From assembly GCA_964429695.1 (NCBI GenBank), contig CAYSCS010000075.1, forward strand, positions 1 through 57,907: 57,907 nucleotides of DNA, read 5' to 3'. Below the pieces are notes generated by a model. It was not told where the DNA came from and made no database searches. It was given only the letters and a program-made list of their open reading frames with translations. Numbering within the stretch: the stretch's first letter is position 1; every line of letters begins with the position of its first letter. The stretch is from CAYSCS01 sp964429695. Lineage in GTDB: Bacteria; Acidobacteriota; Aminicenantia; Aminicenantales; Aminicenantaceae. Shown here piece by piece: positions 8,388 through 17,940 of the stretch. Position numbers and translations under genes: made by a program.

Positions 8388-9545
8388 TCAATATCCATCG
8401 ACAGCAGCCATCCAAAGCTCCGGCCCAAGCCTCAAAGGAGAAACATGGTGCATCCCCCTCGTGTTCCAGTTATCAAATCCTTTGAGAATCGGCTTCCCTC
8501 CTATGAGTCTTTCTTCATAATCATCTCTGGTCAGTTTTAAAATCTCAAAAGCCCAGACCTGATTCCCATAATAAGGAAACACATCCTTTGCATATCGAAT
8601 TATTCTGTTGTCAAGAACTACAATCTGACCAGCTGGGCTCGACCTATCAGGATCTCCTTTTTTAACCGGGCTTTTGGGATGTTTGGTCCAGGGACCGAAG
8701 GGATTATCTGAATAATGAAGTTCAAGCGTATCTTTTCCTATTGTCTCGGAAAAAAGCCACCAAGTCTCCTGAAAATTGAAAATTGAGCAATCCCCGAATC
8801 TCTTTCCCATTCCTAAAGTCTTAATCTTTGACCAAACCAAGGGAAAAGGGTTGGCTTTGTAGTAAATCAGAATACCCTCTTTTCCGCAAGCAGGCAGCAT
8901 ATAGTACTCATTCTCATATTTAAACACACAGGGATATGATAAATGGTATGGTTCGTCGAGCACAACTTGTTGATAAATCCATTCGAGCCCATTCTTGCTG
9001 GCAGCAAGACCTATGTCTCCCTGCTTCGTTTTGGTGTTGAAAGCTTCAAAAAATAAATAGAAAGTCTCATCTTCTTTGATAAGAAAAGGGTCAGCAATAA
9101 ATTCGGCTTCCATATCGGTGATGTCCTTTGCCTTCAAAATGGGATTTTCTATGCCCTCTCCACTGAAATTAAAGGGCTCTTCCTGATGACAGAGATAAAC
9201 ACCAATAGCCCATGGATTACTCCTGATTGGATTCTTTAATTCAGACCAGAATATTTCTCCAATGATGCTCAGAAAAACAAAAAGTAAACCAATTAAAACG
9301 GCATCTACGAGATAAACCCTCTTTGAAAACTTTTTTCGCTCATAAATGTCGAACTTTTTCAGGAAAAACAAGATACTGCTAATGATGATTAAGACTAATC
9401 CCGTCGCTATTCCAGCCCAAGCGAGGATTCCTAGATAAAACTTCTTTCCCAGGAAATAATCATGAAATAGGCTTAAGAAAAGGACCACCATTCCCACTCC
9501 CATGAGGGTAAGCCAAATAAATTTTTCTCTCTTTGAACCTTTCAT
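8388..9545 (-). CDS. Membrane-anchored GINT1-N-like five-bladed beta-propeller protein
   Basis: The first part has two hydrophobic helices (around residues 9-30 and 39-60), a basic loop and a third (near 72-95), then about 280 residues of soluble domain. The soluble part has motifs of the glycoside-hydrolase-43-like beta-propeller found in the N-terminal region of plant glucosamine inositolphosphorylceramide transferase 1: IADPFLIKEDETFYLFFEAF, GDIGLAASKNG, YPCVFKYENEYYMLPA, FGDCSIF..TWWLFSE, and a late RYAKDVFPYYGNQVWAF and HHVSP. Start at 9545 is chosen because AAAGGGGG sits five bases ahead; an upstream frame to 9662 lacks a site. Function in bacteria is not established; a role in surface glycan or lipid modification is a guess. 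Standing alone between converging uvrA and a solo transposase gives no further hint. Confidence 0.6.
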   Translation of the reverse strand: MKGSKREKFIWLTLMGVGMVVLFLSLFHDYFLGKKFYLGILAWAGIATGLVLIIISSILFFLKKFDIYERKKFSKRVYLVDAVLIGLLFVFLSIIGEIFWSELKNPIRSNPWAIGVYLCHQEEPFNFSGEGIENPILKAKDITDMEAEFIADPFLIKEDETFYLFFEAFNTKTKQGDIGLAASKNGLEWIYQQVVLDEPYHLSYPCVFKYENEYYMLPACGKEGILIYYKANPFPLVWSKIKTLGMGKRFGDCSIFNFQETWWLFSETIGKDTLELHYSDNPFGPWTKHPKSPVKKGDPDRSSPAGQIVVLDNRIIRYAKDVFPYYGNQVWAFEILKLTRDDYEERLIGGKPILKGFDNWNTRGMHHVSPLRLGPELWMAAVDGY

Positions 9546-9869
9546 TTTACCCCCTTTCATAATTTCAATTCTTCCTTGATATTTTTTTAAAAATTTTGGA
9601 ATCATTATATCATGAATTAAGCTTTTTATTTCTCTTTCATTTGTTTGGGCTAATAAAAGCAAATCCTTCCAGAAACGAGATAGAAAATGATTCGAAGATA
9701 GGCAATGGGTTTAAATCCATGAGCCCACATAAAATGGAAGAGAGTCAGTCGTAAATTTTCTTGATAATTTAAATATAATAAATTATGAACCCATAAAATG
9801 AGGGGCATTAGAAAAAAAAGAAAACCTGGTTATTTTCAGAAAAGAGCCTTATAACTGAGGCTTCTTCTC

Positions 9870-10364
9870 TCAAAAATCAAGAATTAACTCAAAGGGCTCA
9901 TTTGATCTTACCCGAAAAAAACTAGACTGAAAACCACTCCTCCCTGAATTCCATCCTCTTGTATTGCTAATTATATATTCCCTGAGTAACAGAGAGCTTT
10001 TTTCTGGAGAGATTAGATATCGATAATACCCTCTCTTCCAGCTGAAGTTTGGAAAACCCTCCCGATGGACAAGATTTGTGCTCAATTCTTTATAAAAATA
10101 AATTATTCTTCTCAACATTAATTCCCTTTCTTCTTCGTTTGAAAGGTGAGGAAAAGATTCTTTCCTCAAGCTAATAAGGCCATGGATATGATCAGGCATA
10201 AGCATAAATGAATCTAAGCTTAAACCTGGAAACCTTCGGGGAAGAGCAAACCAGCCCTCACATATTGCTTCGCTCAGGGAAAAGGAGACCATGAACCCAT
10301 CTATGATATTCCCAAAGTGAAAGACATCTTCATCAGTAGAAAATGTCACCAGAATCTTATTCAT
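9870..10364 (-). CDS. REP-associated (Y1, HUH) tyrosine transposase
   Basis: A 164-residue single-strand DNA transposase of the RAYT/IS200-like (PF01797) group. The HUH metal motif is MPDHIHGLI near residue 58, and the nucleophile Tyr is likely in LLREYIISN near residue 130, followed by an Asn/Trp segment (TRGW) typical of RAYTs. It begins at the ATG at 10364 (a GTG lies one codon earlier) without a good ribosome binding site. Single genes of this kind are usually domesticated and act on REP palindromes scattered through a genome. No obvious REP hairpin pair flanks it here. Intact frame, so possibly functional. Confidence 0.8.
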   Translation of the reverse strand: MNKILVTFSTDEDVFHFGNIIDGFMVSFSLSEAICEGWFALPRRFPGLSLDSFMLMPDHIHGLISLRKESFPHLSNEEERELMLRRIIYFYKELSTNLVHREGFPNFSWKRGYYRYLISPEKSSLLLREYIISNTRGWNSGRSGFQSSFFRVRSNEPFELILDF

Positions 10365-11243
10365 CACTTATAAAAAAATAACCTCTTCTTTCCTTTCCCA
10401 AAAAAACTCGCTAATCTTAAAGACAAAAAATGAAATTTATTATTCTCACCATAAAACTTCTCTAATTGAAATCTCATTCCCTTCTTTTTCACAAACTCTA
10501 AGCAATGAATCCTTTACGATTTCTTCTCAGTCAAGAGAGCTCTCTACTCTCTTATTCTGCCTTTTGGCTCTTTGCATTTTGCTTCTCCTCTTTCTCCGGT
10601 AAAAGCTTGCCATGCGCTCTTTCCTTACCTCATCCTCTATCTCCTTAGATACTAAAATATCTATAAACGACGAATAAATTTTTTTGCTTCATATCCAAAT
10701 TAGCTGTCAAAAGTGTTAATTTTCGCACAAGTAATTGAAAGATATCATTGAAGAAACCGTGGGAATGAGAGTCGCGACATAAACTGGAGAATGAAAGATA
10801 GACTCTTTTGTTCTCTTCTTAATCTTAACCCTCAAAATTAAAAGAAGATATGTTTTTCTTTTCCTTTTCCTCTGTGAGTTTTTAGCAACTAATCAGGAGA
10901 AGAGCCTTTTTTGTGTTGGATCAGATACATTTTGTGATACCTAGGGGTCTTCAGAAAAGCCCTAATTTAGAAGATAACTTATGGATTACACGTTACGGCT
11001 ATCTTTTTTTGCAATCTATCAGATTTCCTTATAAAAAATATTCTTTAATGCCTTCGCATTTCACTCCTAAATCTTTATTTTTTTGCAAATTCATTGTAGA
11101 TAATCGTTTCTGTTGGCATATATGCTTGTATAAAAGGCATTTATTCTTTTTTAAAACTTTAGGGAAAAAGTATCACCAATGCTCCAACTCTATATAGGAA
11201 TTTGACATATTTTTTAGCGGGTGCTATATCTCTCACAGCATAG
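10365..11243. other. Long intergenic region with a possible gene remnant
   Basis: About 880 AT-rich bases without a supported gene. On the minus strand an open frame of 53 codons (10527-10688, ending ...KRVESSLD) lacks an initial start codon and is rich in Lys, Arg and Glu (KEIEDEVRKERMASFYRRKR); it looks like a C-terminal remnant but was not identified. A plus-strand frame at 10913-11197 has an unusual Phe/Tyr/Cys-rich composition and is probably spurious. Confidence 0.4.
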
Positions 11244-12662
11244 ATGGAAACTTTCGGCTGGGCTTCTGTTCTTCCTCCTCTTTTAGCCATTTTCTTGGCA
11301 ATAAAAACAAAGCATGTGTATATTTCTTTAATCCTCGGAATCTGGCTGGGTTGGACAATCTTAAATGGATGGAATCCTCTTGTAGGGTTGATAAAAACCG
11401 TGAGTGCCATAGTTACGGTATTCAATGATAGGGACAATACGCAGGTTATCCTCTTCAGTGCCATGATTGGAGCCATCATCACTTTCACCCAGTATTCAGG
11501 CGGGATGAATGGATTCGTTAACTGGATTCTGGGAAAAGGTTTAGTTAAAACAAGAAAATCAGCAGGCTTTCTGGCATGGTTTTTGGGTTTTATAATTTTC
11601 ATCGAATCAAGTATCTGCGTTCTTGTCTCTGGAGCTGTGGCAAGACCAATCTTCGACAGGCTCAGGATCTCACGGGAGAAGCTGAGCTATATTCTGGACT
11701 CCACTTCAGCACCTAAATGCATCCTAATCCCCCTCAACGCATGGGGGGCTTTTATCATCGGACTCCTCTCTGCTCAGGGTATTAAAAATCCTGTTGGCCT
11801 TCTCGTCTCATCTATGCCTTATAATTTTTATGCGATTTTTGCCCTATTGCTTGTCTTGATAGTAGTCTTCAGTGAAAAAAACCTTGGGCCGATGAAAGAG
11901 GCAGAAAGGAGGGTAAAGGAAGAAGGAAAACTTCTTAGTGAAGGCGCAGAACCTCTCATCTCCGATGAGGTAGTGATGATGGAAGCTAAAAAAGGGATTA
12001 AACCAAAGCCTGTAAACATGCTCCTTCCGGTGATAACCATGGTAGGGATGATGCCCATCGTTCTTTTAATCACGGGAAGAGGAAATATCATGGAGGGCTC
12101 AGGTTCAACATCTGTGCTTTGGTCGGTCATAACCGGGCTTGGGGTAGGTGCCGTCGCTTATAGATTTCAGGGTATAATGCGTCTCAATGAAATAACAAAT
12201 ATCTTCATGAAAGGGGTTGGAGGACTGATTCCCCTGGCAAGCTTAATGGTCCTCGCATTTTCCATTGGTGATGTCTGCGATTCTCTCGGCACAGGCTTAT
12301 TTGTGGCTCGCATGGCAAAGGCAAGCCTTCCTCCTGCGGTCATTCCTGCGGTTATTTTTCTTGCCTCCTGCTTCATCTCATTTTCTACAGGAACTTCCTG
12401 GGGAACCTTTGCCATCATGATTCCCATAGCTGTTCCGATGATAAATCTCATCGCTCTGCCTCCAGGGTTAACTATTGCGGCAGTCTTGAGCGGAGGTGTA
12501 TTTGGCGATCACTGCTCGCCCATTTCGGACACAACCATCATTTCCTCAATGGCAGCAGCAACTAGCCACATCGACCACGTCAGAACCCAACTTCCATACG
12601 CCTTGATGGCAGCCATAATTGCCTTGCTCTTCTTCTTTGGACTTGGTTTTGCCTTAAGATGA
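11244..12662 (+). CDS. NhaC-family Na+/H+ antiporter
   Basis: A 472-residue inner-membrane protein with roughly 11-13 hydrophobic segments. Family features are the N-terminal SVLPPLLAIFLAIKTK, repeated glycine-rich helices, SCFISFSTGTSWGTFAIMIP near 380-400 and GGVFGDHCSPISDTTIISS near 415-435; the last is the conserved ion-site region of the NhaC (PF03553) family. A hydrophilic loop rich in Glu/Lys around residues 215-260 splits the two halves. Predicted to exchange protons for sodium or for an amine-type solute, as some members do. The start has no strong ribosome binding site. A serine hydrolase gene follows after 25 bases. Confidence 0.85.
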   Translation: METFGWASVLPPLLAIFLAIKTKHVYISLILGIWLGWTILNGWNPLVGLIKTVSAIVTVFNDRDNTQVILFSAMIGAIITFTQYSGGMNGFVNWILGKGLVKTRKSAGFLAWFLGFIIFIESSICVLVSGAVARPIFDRLRISREKLSYILDSTSAPKCILIPLNAWGAFIIGLLSAQGIKNPVGLLVSSMPYNFYAIFALLLVLIVVFSEKNLGPMKEAERRVKEEGKLLSEGAEPLISDEVVMMEAKKGIKPKPVNMLLPVITMVGMMPIVLLITGRGNIMEGSGSTSVLWSVITGLGVGAVAYRFQGIMRLNEITNIFMKGVGGLIPLASLMVLAFSIGDVCDSLGTGLFVARMAKASLPPAVIPAVIFLASCFISFSTGTSWGTFAIMIPIAVPMINLIALPPGLTIAAVLSGGVFGDHCSPISDTTIISSMAAATSHIDHVRTQLPYALMAAIIALLFFFGLGFALR

Positions 12663-12687
12663 ATCGGAAGGAAGGGAGGCTGGCAAG

Positions 12688-14844
12688 ATGATAAGAAAAA
12701 ATAATCTTATTTTCTTTATCGTTTCTTTCTTTCTGATAATTGAGGTCTTCCTAGCTTCTCCTTTAAAGTCCCAGCAAAATTCAAGTTCCACTCCTTATGG
12801 AGAAGCAATAGAAGAATTTAAGGCATTTGTTAGAGAACAGATGATTATCGACAAGTCGCCGGCCATAACCGTGGGGTTCTTGAAGGATGATTATCAGTGG
12901 GTGGAGGGATTTGGATTCTCAGATCTTGAGAATATGGTTTGCGCCAAATCAGAAACAGCTTATCGACTGGCCTCAATCACCAAGACAATTACCGCCACAG
13001 CTATTCTCCAACTTGTGGAAAAGGGGAAAATTAATCTCGAAAATGAGGTTCAGGTTTATGTTCCCTATTTTCCTCGGAAAAGATGGCCCATAAAGATCAG
13101 TCAGCTTCTCGGACATTTAGGCGGCATCAGCCATTACAGAAATTATGATCTCGAGGGACACATCAAAGAACACAAAGACACCAGAGAAGCAATAGCCATC
13201 TTCCAGGATTTTGACCTTGTTGCGGAGCCTGGGACCAAATACCACTACTCATCCTATGGTTACAACCTCCTCGGCGCGGTAATAGAGAGTGTTTCTGGAA
13301 AATCATATGGAGAATACATCACTCTGAACATATTCCTTCCCCTAGGAATGACAAACTCTAGGATGGACGATCCTACTGATTTGATTCCCAATCGCGCCAG
13401 AGGTTATCGCTTGATAAGGGGAGAAATCAAGAATTCTGAATATGTGGATGTCTCAAGTAGATTTGCAGGCGGCGGGACGCGCTCAACCGTTCCCGACCTT
13501 CTTAAATTCGCAAAAGGAATAATAGAAGGGAAATTACTTTCGAAAGAAAGCTTAAGGCTTATGTTTACTTCCATGGTGCAGCGAAATGGATATTTGACTG
13601 GCTATGGAATGGGATGGATGGTCTCACCTTGGAGAGGACACTTTCAGGTTTTCCATGGAGGCTCTCAGCCAGAGACAAAGACTCATCTGCTTATCTTTCC
13701 CCTCGAAAAATTTGCTATCGCCATTGCTTCGAACCTAGAGGGAGTAGACCTTGCTCCCTATTTTACAAGACTTGCAGAGCTCATCCTAGAGGAAGACTTT
13801 GATAGCCATCCCTATCTCCCAACAAGAGAAGAACGAGCAATCTATCACGCATGTAACCAGGTCTTTTCTTTTGGAATGAGTGCGTATGAATGGGATAAAA
13901 CAAAATTCCAAACAGAGGAAAAAGAGTTGAGGGATGCCATTTCTTATTTTAATAAATACGTTTCAATGGAAGCTCTGACTAAAGACTTCAGAGAGGCGAA
14001 GAAAAAAATAGAGGCTGGAATCCACCCTATTTCTAATATGGCATTTACTCGAATTGGCTTCCATATGGCATCTTTATTAGAAAGAGTTTATGGCAATGAA
14101 ATCTTTAAAAACTATCACCAGAAAGGCCCCATCTCATTTTTCCATGATTACCTAAGCCTTCAAACCAAAATACCAGAAATCAAGGATAAATTTAATTCTC
14201 ATTTTTCTGATCTCATCTCAAACTGGAATGAAAATTGGCAAAAAACTTACAACGACTCTATCCGCAAATTGAGGATAGGATTAGATACAGATTTCAAGGA
14301 AATTAGAGCACTTTTGAGTTCCACATTCAAGAATACAGAAATTTATCCCGACCTGACTGAAGAAATTGCAAGAATAGGTAGATTTTATCTTGAGCAAGGT
14401 GAAAGAGAAAAAGCACTCGAACTCTTTAAATTCTGTTCCGAAATCTACCCAAACTCGCCTCAGGCCTTAGTGAATCTCGGCCAAGCATACCTCTGGCTAG
14501 GTAATTCAGAAGAAGCAAGAACACTCTATAAAAAGGCGTGTATGCTTGACCCCGACCACCACAGTCTAAGTTTGGATGCCTTCTTTAGCCTCGGAAGAAG
14601 ATTGGAAAATGCTGGAAAAATAAGAGAAATTTTTTTGATGGCCGAAATAGCCGCAGAAGTTTATCCAAAAAATGCAGAACTTCATAAACAAATAGCTGAC
14701 ATGTATCTAAGAGTCGGGGATAAAAATAAGGCACTTGAATATTACAAGAAAGCTTTGGCTTTAGATCCCAGGCTTAAAGAAGCAAAAGAAAAAATAGAAG
14801 CCATAAAAAAAGAACTAAAAAGTAAAGATGAGGAGGAAAGATGA
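12688..14844 (+). CDS. Exported serine hydrolase (beta-lactamase/PBP class C fold) with C-terminal TPR repeats
   Basis: The 718-residue protein starts with a signal peptide (hydrophobic to about residue 24, ASPLKSQQ after it). Residues 40-370 form a beta-lactamase-related serine hydrolase: nucleophile motif SITK at 96-99, then YSSYGYNLLG near 187-196 (the usual Tyr-Ser-Asn is Tyr-Ser-Ser here), GGGTRSTVPDLLKF and the third motif FHGGS near 328. Residues from about 545 on contain at least three tetratricopeptide units (for example PQALVNLGQAYLWLGNSEEA and IADMYLRVGDKNKALEYYKK). It ends overlapping the SagB-like gene by four bases. Substrates are likely peptides, esters or cell-wall stems; the TPR tail suggests a partner protein. 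GGAAGGAAGGGAGG lies ahead of the ATG. Confidence 0.85.
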   Translation: MIRKNNLIFFIVSFFLIIEVFLASPLKSQQNSSSTPYGEAIEEFKAFVREQMIIDKSPAITVGFLKDDYQWVEGFGFSDLENMVCAKSETAYRLASITKTITATAILQLVEKGKINLENEVQVYVPYFPRKRWPIKISQLLGHLGGISHYRNYDLEGHIKEHKDTREAIAIFQDFDLVAEPGTKYHYSSYGYNLLGAVIESVSGKSYGEYITLNIFLPLGMTNSRMDDPTDLIPNRARGYRLIRGEIKNSEYVDVSSRFAGGGTRSTVPDLLKFAKGIIEGKLLSKESLRLMFTSMVQRNGYLTGYGMGWMVSPWRGHFQVFHGGSQPETKTHLLIFPLEKFAIAIASNLEGVDLAPYFTRLAELILEEDFDSHPYLPTREERAIYHACNQVFSFGMSAYEWDKTKFQTEEKELRDAISYFNKYVSMEALTKDFREAKKKIEAGIHPISNMAFTRIGFHMASLLERVYGNEIFKNYHQKGPISFFHDYLSLQTKIPEIKDKFNSHFSDLISNWNENWQKTYNDSIRKLRIGLDTDFKEIRALLSSTFKNTEIYPDLTEEIARIGRFYLEQGEREKALELFKFCSEIYPNSPQALVNLGQAYLWLGNSEEARTLYKKACMLDPDHHSLSLDAFFSLGRRLENAGKIREIFLMAEIAAEVYPKNAELHKQIADMYLRVGDKNKALEYYKKALALDPRLKEAKEKIEAIKKELKSKDEEER

Positions 14845-15569
14845 GCGACGGAATTGGGGATCGATTTCAGAAGGAAACAAAGTATATCCGCGGTGAACTA
14901 AGGGGTAAATCAATTCTCTGGCATCCTAAACCTGAAACCTACAAACGCTATCCTTCATCCATGAGAATCTCTCTTGCTCCTCCTGAGAAAGAAGGAGGAG
15001 CCCCTCTCTGGCAGGTAATTAAAAGACGAAGAAGCGTGAGAGAATTCAAAAATGTTCCTCTTAAAAGCCAGCATCTCAGCCAGATTCTCTGGGCTTCTCA
15101 GGGAATTACCATGAAATATATGGGCTATGAGCTCAGAGCCACGCCCTCGGCTGGAGCGTTGTATCCTGTGGAGACTTATCTTGGTTTAAACAATGTCGAA
15201 GGAATTGAAAAAGGAATCTATCATTACGATGTCCAGAATCATGCCCTGGAGCTCATCAAGAGTGGAGACTTTGGAAAGGCTTTGGCAAAAGCTGCCCTAG
15301 ATCAAGAAATGTGCAAGGAGGCAAGCACAGTTTTCATCTGGACTGCAATTTTTTCGCGTTCGAAATGGAAATACGATGAGAGAGCATATAGATATGTGTA
15401 CTTAGATGCTGGACACATTGCTCAGAATGTGGCTCTAGCTTCAGTAGCCCTAGGTCTTGGCTCCTGCCAGATAGCCGCACTTTATGACGACGAAGTTAAC
15501 GCCTTAATCGAAGTTGATGGGAAGGAAGAGAGTGTACTTTACATGACAGTAATCGGTCATCCTCGATGA
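14841..15569 (+). CDS. SagB/ThcOx-type nitroreductase-family oxidoreductase
   Basis: A 242-residue FMN-dependent oxidoreductase of the nitroreductase fold. Visible marks are the FMN-binding RRRSVREF near residue 62, QILWASQGIT, ATPSAGALYPVETYL near 100, and C-terminal AGHIAQNVALASVALGLGSC followed by a short VIGHPR end. The SAGALYPVE pattern is characteristic of SagB/ThcOx dehydrogenases, which oxidise azolines in peptide natural products, but many family members occur outside such clusters. No YcaO cyclodehydratase or precursor peptide is visible here. The ATG overlaps the stop of the serine hydrolase (ATGA), so the two are translationally coupled. Substrate unknown. Confidence 0.85.
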   Translation: MSDGIGDRFQKETKYIRGELRGKSILWHPKPETYKRYPSSMRISLAPPEKEGGAPLWQVIKRRRSVREFKNVPLKSQHLSQILWASQGITMKYMGYELRATPSAGALYPVETYLGLNNVEGIEKGIYHYDVQNHALELIKSGDFGKALAKAALDQEMCKEASTVFIWTAIFSRSKWKYDERAYRYVYLDAGHIAQNVALASVALGLGSCQIAALYDDEVNALIEVDGKEESVLYMTVIGHPR

Positions 15570-15642
15570 ACAGAAAGGGAAGAGGGAATAAAATAAAGAA
15601 AAATTAATCTTTGATTTAAATTCTTAAAAGGAGGAAAAGTTT

Positions 15643-16608
15643 ATGCTAAATGTGATTGCAATTGCAATCAGTTCCCTCTTAATTTTTGGCTTTGCCTACC
15701 CTTCTCAGAATAAAAGAGAGGAAGAAAAACCTTGGCAATGGACTCTTGAGAAGATTCAATCTGAAGTGGGAAAGGTGAGAGCCGGAAAAGACTTAACTCC
15801 TGCCACCTGGCCAAATGGAGCAAAGGTAGCCGTTGCACTTTCTTTTGATTTCGATGCTGAGACGAATGAATTACGCGATAAAGAGCTTTCTCCGGGTGGT
15901 TTCTCCCAGGGAGAATACTCCGCTCGAGTAGCCATTCCCAGGATTCTCAATCTACTGGAAAAGTATGAAATCCCTGCAACTTTCTTTGTTCCTGCGGTTT
16001 CGGCGCTTCTCCATCCAAAAGCCATGGATGCCATAATCTCCAAGAAATGCCATGAAATTGGCCTCCATGGCTGGATTCATGAGCGAAATTCTCTTCTCTC
16101 AGAACAAGAGGAGAGGGAGTTGATGAGAAAATCTTATGAAACGCTCAAAAGTATCACTGGCAGGGGACCCTCGGGCATTCGCACCCCGTCTTGGGATTTT
16201 AGCCCTTCAACACTCAAGCTGATAAGAGAGCTGGGACTCTTGTATGATAGCAGCCTCATGGCAGATGATAGGCCTTATGAACTTCTTGAAGACGGAAAAC
16301 CGACGGGAATCATAGAGCTTCCTGTCGAGTGGCTGCTCGACGATTATCCTTACTTTGGGTTCTCCAGATATACAAGCATTCGTCCCCAAATTAAACCTAT
16401 GGATGTCTTTGAAATATGGGCCGCAGAGTTCGAAAAGTCCTTTGAAGAAGGAACGTTATTTGTGCTTACCATGCACCCCAAGATAATAGGTCATAGAAGC
16501 AGAATCATAATGCTTGAGAAACTCATCAGGCATATTTTAAGCTTCAAATCCATCTGGTTCGCAACCCATGAAAACATCGCCCTCTACCTGAAAAATCCTT
16601 TAAAATGA
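15643..16608 (+). CDS. Exported polysaccharide deacetylase (NodB-like, CE4)
   Basis: A 321-residue protein with an N-terminal signal or anchor (MLNVIAIAISSLLIFGFAYP). The NodB homology domain starts near residue 63: VALSFDFDAET supplies the metal Asp pair, HGWIHE near 144 is the His-x3-His zinc motif, and RTPSWDFSPSTLKLIRELG near 181 and a late LTMHPKIIGHRSR supply further catalytic motifs. The order matches PuuE/PgdA-type deacetylases that act on N-acetylated glycans or on cyclic amides. AAAGGAGGAAAAG lies just upstream of the ATG. It converges with recA across a 125-base gap. Confidence 0.85.
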   Translation: MLNVIAIAISSLLIFGFAYPSQNKREEEKPWQWTLEKIQSEVGKVRAGKDLTPATWPNGAKVAVALSFDFDAETNELRDKELSPGGFSQGEYSARVAIPRILNLLEKYEIPATFFVPAVSALLHPKAMDAIISKKCHEIGLHGWIHERNSLLSEQEERELMRKSYETLKSITGRGPSGIRTPSWDFSPSTLKLIRELGLLYDSSLMADDRPYELLEDGKPTGIIELPVEWLLDDYPYFGFSRYTSIRPQIKPMDVFEIWAAEFEKSFEEGTLFVLTMHPKIIGHRSRIIMLEKLIRHILSFKSIWFATHENIALYLKNPLK

Positions 16609-16733
16609 TTCCCTTCCGATGGCTTCAAGAGGGGATGTGTACTTCGAAATTATCCTTCTACTAAAAATTTCTTGGAGAGAAGGCTGGGATCAGGTTACTT
16701 TTCGCCTTAAGGGAAAATGTGGATGAGGTGTTT

Positions 16734-17804
16734 TTAGCTTTCTGCCTGTGGCTCTTTTTTTGGTACCTGTTCTTTCTTCAGTGGCTCTTCGATGAAGAGA
16801 CCCATCTTTTTCCTTATCTCCCGCTCAAGCTCCGCGCTTAACTCCTTATTTTCCTTAAGGAGCTTCTTTACATTTTCTCTACCTTGACCAAGCCTCTCTC
16901 CTTTATAAGAATACCAGGTTCCTGTCTTTTCGATGAGACCAAAATCCACTCCGCAATCCACGAGGTCTCCTTCCTTGGAAATTCCTTCTCCGTAGATGAT
17001 ATCGAATTGAGCCTCTCTGAAAGGTGGCGCCATTTTATTCTTGACAATCTTTACTTTTACTCTATTCCCTATCACATCCTCACCTTCCTTTAGGGTTGCC
17101 AGTTTTCGAATGTCGATGCGCATAGAGGCATAAAACTTAAGGGCTCTTCCACCCGTTGTGGTTTCCGGACTTCCCAAAAAAACTCCTATTTTTTCCCTAA
17201 TTTGATTGACAAAGATGAAACATGTTTTTGAACGACTTACAATAGCCGTTAATTTTCTCAGAGCCTGAGACATCAGCCGCGCCTGAAGACCCATATGAGC
17301 ATCTCCCATTTCTCCTTCAAGCTCTGCTTTCGGCACCAGGGCTGCCACAGAATCGACGACAATTACATCCACGGCTCCACTCCTCACCAAAACTTCTGCA
17401 ATTTCAAGAGCCTGCTCTCCATAATCGGGCTGAGAAATGAGAAGATTATCAACATCCACACCCACACTTGCTGCATATTTGGGATCGAGCGCATGCTCAG
17501 CATCTATGAAAGCAGCCTGTCCTCCCTGCTTTTGAGCCTCTGCTATCACATGCAGAGCGAGAGTTGTCTTCCCCGTTGCCTCGGGTCCAAAAATCTCCAC
17601 TACCCTCCCCCTCGGAAACCCCCCTATCCCCAGGGCAAGGTCAAAAGCCAGGGAGCCGGTTGGTATAGAGGGAACTCTTATTGCCGCTTCCTTCTGACCG
17701 AGCTTCATTACGGCGCCTTTTCCGAATTGTTTCTCTATCTGGGTGAGAGCAGCTTCAATTGCCTTATTTCTCAAGGACTGTCTTTCCCCACCTTCTTCTC
17801 TCAT
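16734..17804 (-). CDS. recA: Recombinase A
   Basis: DNA strand-exchange ATPase for homologous recombination and SOS induction. The 356-residue protein has Walker A GPEATGKT at 73-80 (usual form GPESSGKT), the Walker B region VIVVDSVAALVP near 143, the L1 segment GDAHMGLQARLMSQALRK and the L2 segment FVNQIREKIGVFLGSPETTTGGRALKFYAS near 200-230. The acidic/basic C-tail ends KKEPQAES. The ATG follows GAGGAGGG with seven bases between. No Gram-positive or E. coli type LexA box was recognised upstream. Neighbours are unrelated. Confidence 0.97.
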   Translation of the reverse strand: MREEGGERQSLRNKAIEAALTQIEKQFGKGAVMKLGQKEAAIRVPSIPTGSLAFDLALGIGGFPRGRVVEIFGPEATGKTTLALHVIAEAQKQGGQAAFIDAEHALDPKYAASVGVDVDNLLISQPDYGEQALEIAEVLVRSGAVDVIVVDSVAALVPKAELEGEMGDAHMGLQARLMSQALRKLTAIVSRSKTCFIFVNQIREKIGVFLGSPETTTGGRALKFYASMRIDIRKLATLKEGEDVIGNRVKVKIVKNKMAPPFREAQFDIIYGEGISKEGDLVDCGVDFGLIEKTGTWYSYKGERLGQGRENVKKLLKENKELSAELEREIRKKMGLFIEEPLKKEQVPKKEPQAES

Positions 17805-17940
17805 CTTGCCCTCCTCATTTAAATCATTCTTCTTTAATCTTATCTTTTAAGGAGAAAAAGTGCAACAACACATCCAAACCTAATCTTTTCTTCCTCTGGC
17901 TCCCTGTGGCTTAATTCTATCTGTGGCTTATCTTATTTCT

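Noticed and set aside
10913..11197. 94-codon plus-strand frame
   Set aside because: Phe/Tyr/Cys-heavy composition typical of AT-rich noncoding DNA and no recognisable motif.
14841..15569. Azole-peptide (TOMM) biosynthetic cluster around the SagB-like gene
   Set aside because: No YcaO, no SagC/E1-like protein and no precursor peptide nearby.
16699..16717. Quasi-palindrome TTTTCGCCTTAAGGGAAAA between the deacetylase and recA
   Set aside because: Could be a bidirectional terminator, but the stem is short with a bulge and no T-run follows.
17805..17940. LexA box upstream of recA
   Set aside because: Neither a GAAC-N4-GTTC nor a CTGT-N8-ACAG type palindrome could be found.
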